Assembly: GCA_009773975.1 (NCBI GenBank)
Contig: VSMX01000005.1
Span: 1 to 29,232 of the forward strand
Source of the DNA: Desulfovibrio sp.
GTDB taxonomy: Bacteria > Desulfobacterota > Desulfovibrionia > Desulfovibrionales > Desulfovibrionaceae
DNA length: 29,232 bases
Direction: 5' to 3'
A model generated the notes under the pieces. It made no database searches. It saw nothing but the letters and a program-made list of their open reading frames with translations, and was not told the DNA's origin. Position 1 is the stretch's first letter. Each line of letters starts with the position of its first letter. Of this stretch, positions 22,034 to 28,841 are shown one piece after another. The translations under genes and the position numbers were made by a program.

Positions 22034-23074
22034 ATGTCAAAGGTTCTGGATGCAATACTTGGTGTGTTTTCGAACGATCTGGCCATTGATCTGGGCACAG
22101 CCAATACCTGTGTTTATGTGCGCGGCCAGGGAATTGTTTTGCGCGAACCCTCGGTGGTAGCAGTCAAAAAGGATGCCCGAGGCAACAACAGGGTGCTTGC
22201 CGTGGGCCAGGACGCCAAGAGGATGCTTGGGCGCACGCCCGGCAATATCGAGGCGATCCGCCCCATGAAGGATGGGGTGATTGCCGATTTTGAAGTGACC
22301 GAGGCGATGCTCAGGCATTTTATCGCCAAGGTGCACAATTCAAGGCGCATGGTTAGGCCAAGGATAATGGTTTGCGTGCCCACGGGCATAACCCAGGTGG
22401 AAAAGCGCGCGGTCAAGGAATCCGCCGAATCGGCGGGCGCGCGCGAGGTCTACCTCATCCAGGAACCGATGGCGGCGGCAATCGGCGCTGATTTGCCTAT
22501 TCAGGAGCCGACAAGCAATATGGTCGTCGATATTGGTGGAGGCACAACGGAAGTCGCTGTCATCTCCCTTTCCGGCATTGTCTATTCTAGGTCCGTGCGC
22601 GTGGGCGGCGACAAGATGGATGAAGCCATCATGACCCACATCAAGCGCAAGTACAATTTGCTGATTGGCGAACCGACAGCGGAAGACATCAAGATCAAGA
22701 TAGCCTCCGCCTTTCCGATGGACCCCGAACAGCAGCTTGAGGTCAAGGGCCGCGATCTTGTTACCGGTATTCCGCAAAGCATAATCATAACTTCGGAAGA
22801 AGTGCGCAAGGCCATTTCCGAACAGGTGGACAGCATTGTGCAGGCCGTGCGGATTGCCCTGGAGCAGGCGCCGGCGGAACTTGCGGCCGACATTGTGGAC
22901 AGGGGCATTGTGCTCACGGGCGGCGGAGCTCTTCTCAAGGGCCTTGATCAGCTTTTGCGCGAAGAAACATCCCTGCCGATCACGGTTGTGGATGATCCGC
23001 TTTCCACTGTGGTCGTTGGAACGGGCAGGGCGCTTGAAAACCTGATGCTTTTCAAGGATGTCTGCACCGACTAG
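22034..23074 (+). CDS. mreB: Rod-shape actin homologue MreB
   Basis: MreB is the bacterial actin that forms membrane-bound filaments and guides lateral wall synthesis. The 346-residue length and all actin-fold motifs fit: phosphate 1 (LAIDLGTANTCVYV), connect and phosphate 2 (VVDIGGGTTEVAVISLSG), and the adenosine region (GIVLTGGGALLKGLDQLL). It opens a plus-strand block with mreC, mreD, mrdA, rodA and a bactofilin gene. A CGGAG at about 22017 is the likely ribosome-binding site, somewhat far from the ATG at 22034. Confidence 0.97.
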   Translation: MSKVLDAILGVFSNDLAIDLGTANTCVYVRGQGIVLREPSVVAVKKDARGNNRVLAVGQDAKRMLGRTPGNIEAIRPMKDGVIADFEVTEAMLRHFIAKVHNSRRMVRPRIMVCVPTGITQVEKRAVKESAESAGAREVYLIQEPMAAAIGADLPIQEPTSNMVVDIGGGTTEVAVISLSGIVYSRSVRVGGDKMDEAIMTHIKRKYNLLIGEPTAEDIKIKIASAFPMDPEQQLEVKGRDLVTGIPQSIIITSEEVRKAISEQVDSIVQAVRIALEQAPAELAADIVDRGIVLTGGGALLKGLDQLLREETSLPITVVDDPLSTVVVGTGRALENLMLFKDVCTD

Positions 23075-23081
23075 CCCAAAA

Positions 23082-23097
23082 GCGCGCCGGGGCGCGC
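23082..23097. repeat. Hairpin between mreB and mreC
   Basis: Perfect arms GCGCGCC and GGCGCGC surround GG, followed by seven A. It lies eight bases after the mreB stop, inside the operon. It lacks a U-run on the plus strand, so an mRNA-stability or processing role is more likely than termination; this is inference. Confidence 0.5.
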
Positions 23098-23125
23098 AAA
23101 AAAACGCCAATGAAGCGGGGCGCAA

Positions 23126-24328
23126 GTGAATCTGCGGCGCATTCTCATGCTGGCCGGGGTTCTTCTTGTCATATTTCTTGGCGTCTATTCCTGGAACCGC
23201 AGAACCCATGTGCTTGACGATCTGGCTGCGAATGTCGGGCTTGAGGCCGGCTATTTCATTCTGGCGCCCCTGCAGGCCCTGCGCGAAGGCGGCGGAAATT
23301 TCTGGGACCGCTATTTTGACCTTGTCGGCGTGCGCGAGGAAAATATCCGTCTGAAAGCCGAAGTCGAAAAGCTCAATGCCAGGCTTTTGGCCCAGGGCGA
23401 GGCCATTGCCGAACTTGAGCGCCTGAGGGCCCTTGTGGATATGCCCCTTGACGCCAGCTGGCGCCCCATAGGCTGCCGTGTGCTTTCCGGCAAGCTTGGC
23501 CCCAATGCCGTTCTTGATTCCATCACCATTTCGCGGGGCTATGCCAACGGCGCAAGGCCCGGAATGCCAGTAATCACAAATCTTGGCCTGGTGGGCAGGG
23601 TGCTCAGGGCCAGTCCCCATGCGGCAACGGTGCTTCTTGTAACAGACCCCAAAAGCAGGGTGGCCGTTTTTGGCCAGGAAAGCCGCGCGCCGGGCATTCT
23701 CAAGGGTCGGGGCATGGTGCAGGGCATGGAAGTGGATTTTGTGCAGCGCAACATGCCTGTGAAAAACGGCGAAGTTCTGGTAACGAGCGGCCTGGACGGC
23801 AAATATCCCAAGGGCTTGCCTGTTGCCCGCGTGCAGGCCGTGGCGCCTTCCGATTATACCCAGTTCATGGCTGTTTCCGCTACTCCGCTTGTCGATCTCA
23901 CGCATCTTGAGGAAGCGCTTTTGCTGGAAAAAACAGGCGTTGAAGTCTATTATGACGAACCGGCCGAACCGTTACCCGAAATCGTTGGCCCACCGCTGCC
24001 GCCCAAACTTGAAAAAATTCGCCACCAAAAGGCCAATGAAAAAGCCAATGAAGAGCCAGGCCCGCAAGAAGCGGCAAGGCCGGAAAACGGCGCCCGCAAG
24101 CCTGCGGCGCGACAAAGCGTTTTGCCTGCCAATAACAACTCGGAAAATGGCCAGGACCCAGCAGTTTCGCAGCCAAATGCGCCAGCGGCCAATGCGGTTC
24201 AGGATGAGATTTCGTCCGCCAGGCCGCGCGAAAGGGCCGCAAGGCCCCAGGCCCAGCCTGCCCGGGAAAACGCGGCTGTGCCCCGCAATGCGGAAGGCGC
24301 GCCAAAATGGCGGGTAATAACGCCATGA
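23126..24328 (+). CDS. mreC: Rod-shape protein MreC with long disordered tail
   Basis: MreC is the periplasmic elongasome scaffold that activates PBP2-RodA. The 400-residue protein has an N-terminal membrane anchor (about residues 5-22, ILMLAGVLLVIFLGVYS), a coiled coil (about 72-100, REENIRLKAEVEKLNARLLAQGEAIAELERL) and the paired beta-barrel core (RVLSGKLGPNAVLDSITISRGYANGARPGMPVITN...VTDPKSRVAVFGQ...GLDGKYPKGLPVARV). After about residue 290 it continues for roughly 110 residues as a Pro/Ala/Asn/Glu-rich low-complexity tail, longer than in most MreC proteins. The start is GTG at 23126 with a weak GCGGGG site. Confidence 0.93.
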   Translation: MNLRRILMLAGVLLVIFLGVYSWNRRTHVLDDLAANVGLEAGYFILAPLQALREGGGNFWDRYFDLVGVREENIRLKAEVEKLNARLLAQGEAIAELERLRALVDMPLDASWRPIGCRVLSGKLGPNAVLDSITISRGYANGARPGMPVITNLGLVGRVLRASPHAATVLLVTDPKSRVAVFGQESRAPGILKGRGMVQGMEVDFVQRNMPVKNGEVLVTSGLDGKYPKGLPVARVQAVAPSDYTQFMAVSATPLVDLTHLEEALLLEKTGVEVYYDEPAEPLPEIVGPPLPPKLEKIRHQKANEKANEEPGPQEAARPENGARKPAARQSVLPANNNSENGQDPAVSQPNAPAANAVQDEISSARPRERAARPQAQPARENAAVPRNAEGAPKWRVITP

Positions 24329-24351
24329 CGCAAAAATTTCGGGCCTGATTT

Positions 24352-24816
24352 ATGGCCACATTCAAAAATATCTGCTGGTGGGCCTGTTTCATTGCCCTGG
24401 CTGTTTGCGTGCAGGCCATGGCGCCGGGGCTGGACGTACTCGTTGTCGGTCTTATCATTCTTTTGCAGGAACGCGATTACAAGGATATGCTCTGGCTTCT
24501 GCCGCTTTTTATCTTGCTGCAGGAAGGCATGGGCACGCGCCCTTTCGGGGCGGCCGTGGTCTGGTACGCGGCAACCGTGGTGGTTTTCATGCTTGGGCGC
24601 TGGCTTTTCGAGGTGGGTAATTTCATCTTCGTTTTTTTGCTCTCGGCCTGCCTTGGCTGCGCCTATTACGGGGTGGCCTGGCTTATGGCGCCATTGCAGA
24701 ATCTGGCATTCAATGTTCAGGATACACTGGATAAAAGCCTGGTTCAGGCAATCTTCATGCCATTTGCCTGGCAGGCCATTGTGGCTGTGCGCAAAAAAAC
24801 TGTCAAGGAAGAATAG
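24352..24816 (+). CDS. mreD: MreD-like membrane protein
   Basis: This is a 154-residue polytopic protein with four to five hydrophobic helices. It lies directly between mreC and mrdA, the standard position of mreD. MreD sequences are poorly conserved; the features seen (short, strongly hydrophobic, LVVGLIILLQERDYKDMLWLLPLFILLQEG in the first half, positively charged end) agree with the family, and the call leans on synteny. The ATG at 24352 lies 23 bases after the mreC stop without a strong ribosome-binding site. Confidence 0.75.
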   Translation: MATFKNICWWACFIALAVCVQAMAPGLDVLVVGLIILLQERDYKDMLWLLPLFILLQEGMGTRPFGAAVVWYAATVVVFMLGRWLFEVGNFIFVFLLSACLGCAYYGVAWLMAPLQNLAFNVQDTLDKSLVQAIFMPFAWQAIVAVRKKTVKEE

Positions 24817-24961
24817 AATTTGCATGTGGCGGGGGAAGCCGTATGCGAATGCAATAATTTCCCGTTTTGTTTCACCAGCCATGGGGAATCCAGCCGCGGT
24901 TCTGCCGTCGTCTGCCCGATTTCGCAATTTCGGGATTTTATTTGCCTTATGAAAGAAAAAA
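24817..24961. other. Gap between mreD and mrdA, no supported gene
   Basis: This 145-base gap is longer than others in the operon. It holds a 42-codon plus-strand frame from 24824 without a ribosome-binding site and no recognisable product. I see no strong promoter or terminator. Confidence 0.5.
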
Positions 24962-26902
24962 ATGCCCGATATTAAAATTATGAACAATGAAGACGATGCC
25001 AAAAAAGCGCTGAAAAGCAGGGAACGCAATCCGAAAATCCAGGTTGAGAACGAGGGTTACCAGCCGCCCAGAAGCGGCATGATCTTTTTGCAGGCCATGA
25101 TCGGGATTTTTTTCTTTATATTTGTCGTCCGTTTCTGGTATCTGCAAGTTCACCGCGGCGAGGAATTTTCGCGCCAGGCCCAGGAAAACCGGCTTCGCCA
25201 GGAACGCATTTTCGCGCCGCGCGGCCGCATCCTCGACTATGGCGGCAAAGTGCTTGCCGACAACCGCATAGCCTACGGTCTTGAGCTTGTCCGCGAGGAT
25301 TGCCCGGATCTTCCCGCCACTCTTGCCCAGATTGCGTCCTGGAGCGGCATTCCGCTGGCCAGCGTCCAGGAAAAATACCAGCAGGACAAGGCCCGGGTAA
25401 AACCCTTTGAGCCCCTGCTGCTCATTACCGATATCGATTTTGATCTTGTCGCCAAAATCGAGAGCGAGATTCATGCGTGGCCGGGCCTGGAAATTGTTGT
25501 CCGGACCAAGCGCAATTATCCCGAAAACGAGCTTTTTGCCCATATACTCGGTTATGTTGGCGATGCGAACGAGCAGGAAATGGCCAACGACAAGAGCATA
25601 GACCTGGGCGATCTGGTGGGCAAGCAGGGCCTTGAGCTGCGCCTGGAAAAAGACCTGCGCGGCCAGAAGGGCCTTTATGATGTTGAAGTCGATGCCCATG
25701 CCCGCATACTGGGCAAGAATTTGCGCCTGGAGCCAAAAGGCGGAGAGGAAGTGCGGCTCTCGCTCAACCGCGACCTGCAGCAGGCCTGCTGGGACGCGCT
25801 GAACGGCGAAGCGGGCTGCGTTGTGGTGATGGAATCCGATACGGGCAAGCTCCGTGCCCTGGTTACATCCCCGGCCTACGACAACAATCTTTTCGCGGGC
25901 GGCATTTCGCGCCGCAACTGGGAAGCTCTGCGAACCAACAATCGTTTCCCTTTGCAGAACCGCGTCATCCAGAGCGTTTATCCTCCAGGCTCGGTCTGGA
26001 AGCTGCTGATGGCCGCCATGCTGCTTGAAAACGGCGTTTCCCCGCACGACACCATCCATTGCGGCGGCCAGGTGCGCCTTGGCAAGCAGATTTTTCGTTG
26101 CTGGCGCAAGGGCGGCCATGGCGGCATGAATCTGGAAAGCGCCCTGGTGCATTCCTGCGACGTGTATTTTTACCTGATGGCCCAGCGCATGGGCATAGAC
26201 AAGATCGAATCTTTCGCGCGCGCTTCCGGTTTCGGCTCCCAAACGGGCATTGACCTGCCGCATGAAAAGGCCGGTCTTGTGCCGTCAAGGGAATGGAAAA
26301 AGCGGCGCTTCAAGAGGGCCTGGGCCCGTGGCGAAACCTTCAACGTTTCAATAGGCCAGGGCTATACCCTTGTTACGCCGGTGCAGATGACCGTTTACGT
26401 CGCGGCCATGCTCAATGGCGGCGATCTCCTCAAGCCCCAGCTTGTGGAAAACGCTCCGCGCGAGGTTCGGGGCCGCGTGCCAGCGCAGGCCAAAACCCTG
26501 CAGTTTGTGGTCAATGCCATGCGCAAGACGGCGGCCAGCGGCACAGCCAGGATAGTGGGCCGCAAGGATGCGGACATGGGGGGCAAGACGGGCACGGCCC
26601 AGGTTGTCAAGCTGAAAATGAAATCCGGCGACAGGCGCCTCAAGACCCATGAAATGGAATATTCCCAGCGCGACCATGCCTGGATTGCCACGTTCGGCCA
26701 AAAAAACGGCAAGAGTTATGTCGTTGTCGTCATGGTGGAGCATGGCGGCGGCGGTTCCACGGTGGCCGGCCCTGTTGCCAAGAAGGTCTATCAGTATCTT
26801 TTTGACCAGGACCCCAATTTCCCGGCCAGCGCGGAAGCGGCGGTAGAGGACGCAGCGGCTCCGGTAGCCACCAGGATCGGGAGAGTCCAATCAAATGGAT
26901 AA
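24962..26902 (+). CDS. mrdA: Penicillin-binding protein 2 (elongasome transpeptidase)
   Basis: PBP2 cross-links new peptidoglycan during cell elongation, in complex with RodA. The 646-residue protein has an N-terminal membrane helix (about residues 40-60, MIFLQAMIGIFFFIFVVRFWYL), a pedestal domain (RQERIFAPRGRILDYGGKVLADNR) and the transpeptidase domain. Catalytic motifs are SxxK at S344-V-W-K347 (YPPGSVWKLL), the SxD-type motif at S398 (HSCDVYFY) and KTG at K542 (GGKTGTAQV). The start at 24962 has only a purine-rich GAAAGAAAA leader; an ATG at 24980 is a less likely alternative. It overlaps rodA by eight bases. Confidence 0.96.
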   Translation: MPDIKIMNNEDDAKKALKSRERNPKIQVENEGYQPPRSGMIFLQAMIGIFFFIFVVRFWYLQVHRGEEFSRQAQENRLRQERIFAPRGRILDYGGKVLADNRIAYGLELVREDCPDLPATLAQIASWSGIPLASVQEKYQQDKARVKPFEPLLLITDIDFDLVAKIESEIHAWPGLEIVVRTKRNYPENELFAHILGYVGDANEQEMANDKSIDLGDLVGKQGLELRLEKDLRGQKGLYDVEVDAHARILGKNLRLEPKGGEEVRLSLNRDLQQACWDALNGEAGCVVVMESDTGKLRALVTSPAYDNNLFAGGISRRNWEALRTNNRFPLQNRVIQSVYPPGSVWKLLMAAMLLENGVSPHDTIHCGGQVRLGKQIFRCWRKGGHGGMNLESALVHSCDVYFYLMAQRMGIDKIESFARASGFGSQTGIDLPHEKAGLVPSREWKKRRFKRAWARGETFNVSIGQGYTLVTPVQMTVYVAAMLNGGDLLKPQLVENAPREVRGRVPAQAKTLQFVVNAMRKTAASGTARIVGRKDADMGGKTGTAQVVKLKMKSGDRRLKTHEMEYSQRDHAWIATFGQKNGKSYVVVVMVEHGGGGSTVAGPVAKKVYQYLFDQDPNFPASAEAAVEDAAAPVATRIGRVQSNG

Positions 26903-28001
26903 ACGCCTGTTCAGCCATATAAACTGGGGCCTTTTGGCCTGCATGTGCATTCTTTTCCTGGCCGGCGTGGGCAATCTTTATTCGGCCAGCGGCACGCGCC
27001 TGGAAGACGGCCTGGCCTTTTCGGATTTTTACCAGCGGCAGCTTGTCTGGGGCGGCCTTGCGCTTATCGGCATGATCGGCGCGATGAGCTTCGATTACCG
27101 GCGCCTCAGAAACCTGGCGTGGCCTTTTTTCTGGATCACCCTGATTTTGCTCCTCCTGGTGCCAATCATGGGCAAAACCGTTTACGGCGCGAAGCGCTGG
27201 CTCTCGCTGGGTTTGATGAGCATCCAGCCCTCCGAGCTGGCCAAGCTTTCCGTGCTTATCCTTGCGGCCCGCATCCTGGCGCGCGACGGCAGCCCGCTTG
27301 GCTGGAAGGATTTTATTTCCGTGCTGGCCGTCGGGCTTGTTCCGGCCGCGCTGATCATCATCCAGCCCGATCTGGGCACCACCATGCTGATTCTGCTCAT
27401 TCTCGGCGGGATGATTCTTTTTCATGGCGTGCGGGGCTATGTGCTCAAAACCTGCCTGCTGGCCGCGCCCGTGGCCGGTCTTTTCATGTGGTTTGTGGGC
27501 ATGAAGGATTACCAGAGGCAGAGAATCCTGACCTTTCTCGATCCATCAAATGATCCGCGCGGCTCGGGCTACCACATCTTGCAATCGCGCATTGCCATAG
27601 GTTCTGGCGAAATCTGGGGCAAGGGCTATGGGGAGGGCACGCAAAGCCAGCTGCGTTTTTTGCCCGAACGCCATTCGGATTTCGCCGTGGCTGTTTTCGG
27701 CGAGGAATGGGGCTTTGTGGGCTGTGTCGCCCTGGTTACGCTTTATTGCCTCTTTCTGCTGGCCATCTTTTCAACCGCCGTGCTGGCCAAGGACCGGTTC
27801 GGCAGTATGCTGGTGGTCGGGGTCTTCTTTTATTTTTTCTGGCAAATTACCATCAATATGGGTATGGTCATCGGCCTGATGCCGGTTGTGGGCATTCCCC
27901 TGCCGTTCATGAGCTATGGCGGCAGCGCGACCATGGTCAATTTTCTTTTGCTGGGCATTGTGCTCAATGTTTCAATGCGACGTTTCATGTTCAAGGTCTG
28001 A
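26895..28001 (+). CDS. rodA: SEDS peptidoglycan glycosyltransferase RodA
   Basis: RodA polymerises lipid II into glycan strands during elongation, paired with PBP2. The 368-residue protein has about ten membrane helices. SEDS motifs include the GAKRWLSLGLMSIQPSELAKL stretch, the functionally essential Asp in IIQPDLGTTML, SGYHILQSRIAIGSGEIWGKGYGEGTQSQLRFLPERHSDFAVAVFGEEWGF, and the C-terminal GIPLPFMSYGGSATMVN. The start lies inside the end of mrdA (eight-base overlap), consistent with coupled production of the PBP2-RodA pair. Confidence 0.97.
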   Translation: MDKRLFSHINWGLLACMCILFLAGVGNLYSASGTRLEDGLAFSDFYQRQLVWGGLALIGMIGAMSFDYRRLRNLAWPFFWITLILLLLVPIMGKTVYGAKRWLSLGLMSIQPSELAKLSVLILAARILARDGSPLGWKDFISVLAVGLVPAALIIIQPDLGTTMLILLILGGMILFHGVRGYVLKTCLLAAPVAGLFMWFVGMKDYQRQRILTFLDPSNDPRGSGYHILQSRIAIGSGEIWGKGYGEGTQSQLRFLPERHSDFAVAVFGEEWGFVGCVALVTLYCLFLLAIFSTAVLAKDRFGSMLVVGVFFYFFWQITINMGMVIGLMPVVGIPLPFMSYGGSATMVNFLLLGIVLNVSMRRFMFKV

Positions 28002-28030
28002 TTGAAGAATTATTTTACTGGGGGTAGGCC

Positions 28031-28393
28031 ATGGGCAAGGATGAAATAGGCTATCTTGGAACCGATACCGTCTATGAGGGCAAGCTGAGCTTCAAGGGCA
28101 CAGTGCGCGTCGAAGGGCGTTTCACGGGCGAAATTGAAAGCGAAGGCACATTGAATGTCGGCAAGGATGCCCATGTCCAGGGCACTCTTGACGTTGGCGA
28201 GCTGCTGCTTTCCGGGCATTTTAACGGGGAAGTGACAGCCAAGCGCCGCGTGGTTGTCTATGCTTCCGGCGTTCTGGAAGGATCGATAAACACGCCCAGC
28301 CTGCTTACGGAAGAAGGCGGAATTATCGAGGGCCAGATTGCCATGCGCAATTCCGGCAAAACAAGGAAGGAAACTCCGGCCCAGGGCGAATAG
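28031..28393 (+). CDS. Bactofilin family cytoskeletal protein
   Basis: Bactofilins form nucleotide-independent filaments that position wall-synthesis or wall-cutting enzymes. The 120-residue protein has the central beta-helix (DUF583-type) with regularly spaced Gly and hydrophobic residues: YEGKLSFKGTVRVEGRFTGEIESEGTLNVGKDAHVQGTLDVGELLLSGHFNGEVTAKRRVVVYASGVLEGSINTPSLLTEEGGIIEGQI. The N- and C-terminal tails are short. GGGGGT about ten bases upstream supports the ATG at 28031. Its place 29 bases after rodA suggests that it is part of the elongation operon and acts in cell shape. Confidence 0.92.
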   Translation: MGKDEIGYLGTDTVYEGKLSFKGTVRVEGRFTGEIESEGTLNVGKDAHVQGTLDVGELLLSGHFNGEVTAKRRVVVYASGVLEGSINTPSLLTEEGGIIEGQIAMRNSGKTRKETPAQGE

Positions 28394-28419
28394 CTTTTGC
28401 CCCATCAAAAAATCGCCAG

Positions 28420-28448
28420 CCAGCCGCGAATGTCGCGCGCTGGTTTTT
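28420..28448 (+). terminator. Intrinsic terminator after the bactofilin gene
   Basis: The stem CCAGC-CGCG / CGCG-(C)-GCTGG has one bulged base and an AATGT loop, and is followed by five T. It ends the mre operon 26 bases after its last stop. Confidence 0.75.
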
Positions 28449-28482
28449 GCCGTTTGTTGAATTGCAAAATATTTCGAGATTA

Positions 28483-28509
28483 TACTGATGATTTGGTAAA
28501 TCATCAGTA
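28483..28509. repeat. 27-bp palindrome, copy 2
   Basis: The arms are identical to those of the copy at 5666-5692, with loop GGT. Read on the minus strand, the match to copy 1 extends to 30 bases with one difference (AATTACTGATGATTT, then a loop ACC instead of GCC). In both copies a TGA stop codon of an adjacent frame lies in the arm. Confidence 0.75.
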
Positions 28510-28626
28510 ATTGGTACCCAAAACCCCTTTCTGCTCCGGCGGAAAGGGGCTTTTATGGGTGGGAAACCAGGGCCGCGCGGATGGCAGACCCATTTGACGC
28601 AATTCCTTGCTCTTTGCGCAGCTCAT
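28504..28626 (-). CDS. Possible small protein (40 residues), unknown
   Basis: A minus-strand ATG at 28626 is preceded by AAGGAG with about seven bases of spacing, a strong ribosome-binding site. The 40-residue frame begins MSCAKSKELRQMGLPSARPW and ends with GVLGTNY. I recognise no family. Against it: the second half is encoded by the hairpin at 28524-28549 and the stop lies in the 27-bp palindrome, so it may be a chance frame or the remnant of a gene truncated by these elements. Confidence 0.25.
   Translation of the reverse strand: MSCAKSKELRQMGLPSARPWFPTHKSPFPPEQKGVLGTNY
28524..28549. terminator. Hairpin with terminator character on both strands
   Basis: CCCCTTTC (28524-28531) and GAAAGGGG (28542-28549) enclose a ten-base loop. 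Downstream is CTTTTAT on the plus strand and GTTTTGG on the minus strand, giving short U-runs on both. Confidence 0.5.
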
Positions 28627-28754
28627 TTCTTTCTCCTTTTGCAAAACAATCATAACGGCGCCTGTTTTCGGCTTTCCTCAAGCAAAAGAAAAGTTGCAAT
28701 GATTCCTACAGGTTGAGGACGTATCTTGCAAAATTTGGTCTGAACTGGAAAAAG

Positions 28755-28834
28755 GTTTGTGGTTAGCCCGGGAAGGTTTCAAACCCTTTCCGGGCACAAA
28801 ACGCAAGGCCCTGCAGGGCCTTGCGTTTTGTGCC
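28755..28834 (+). repeat. Interspersed structured repeat, copy C (short)
   Basis: This short copy has the same orientation as copy B. It keeps TTTGTGGTT and GTTAGCC, and the core hairpin GCCCGGGAAGG / CCCTTTCCGGGC with loop TTTCAAA. It then carries a perfect 42-bp palindrome (28793-28834, no loop), the counterpart of the right hairpin of copy B. The left domain of about 80 bases seen in copies A and B is absent. It ends eight bases from the rlpA stop. Confidence 0.75.
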
Positions 28835-28841
28835 ATTTTCC

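Larger units (their letters stand above)
28394..28841. other. Convergent intergenic region between bactofilin and rlpA
   Basis: This 448-base gap holds a terminator (28420-28448), a 27-bp palindrome (28483-28509), a bidirectional hairpin (28524-28549), a possible 40-residue minus-strand gene (28504-28626) and repeat copy C (28755-28834). Between 28640 and 28754 I see nothing recognisable. Confidence 0.65.

Noticed and set aside
22340..23905. 521-codon minus-strand open frame across mreB and mreC
   Set aside because: It spans two clear plus-strand genes and their gap, with His/Gly/Ala-rich shadow composition and no start signal.
24824..24952. 42-codon frame between mreD and mrdA
   Set aside because: No ribosome-binding site and no recognisable product; it is the tail of a longer shadow frame of mreD.
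24947..26263. 438-codon minus-strand open frame antisense to mrdA
   Set aside because: It is the shadow of PBP2; the plus strand carries all catalytic motifs.
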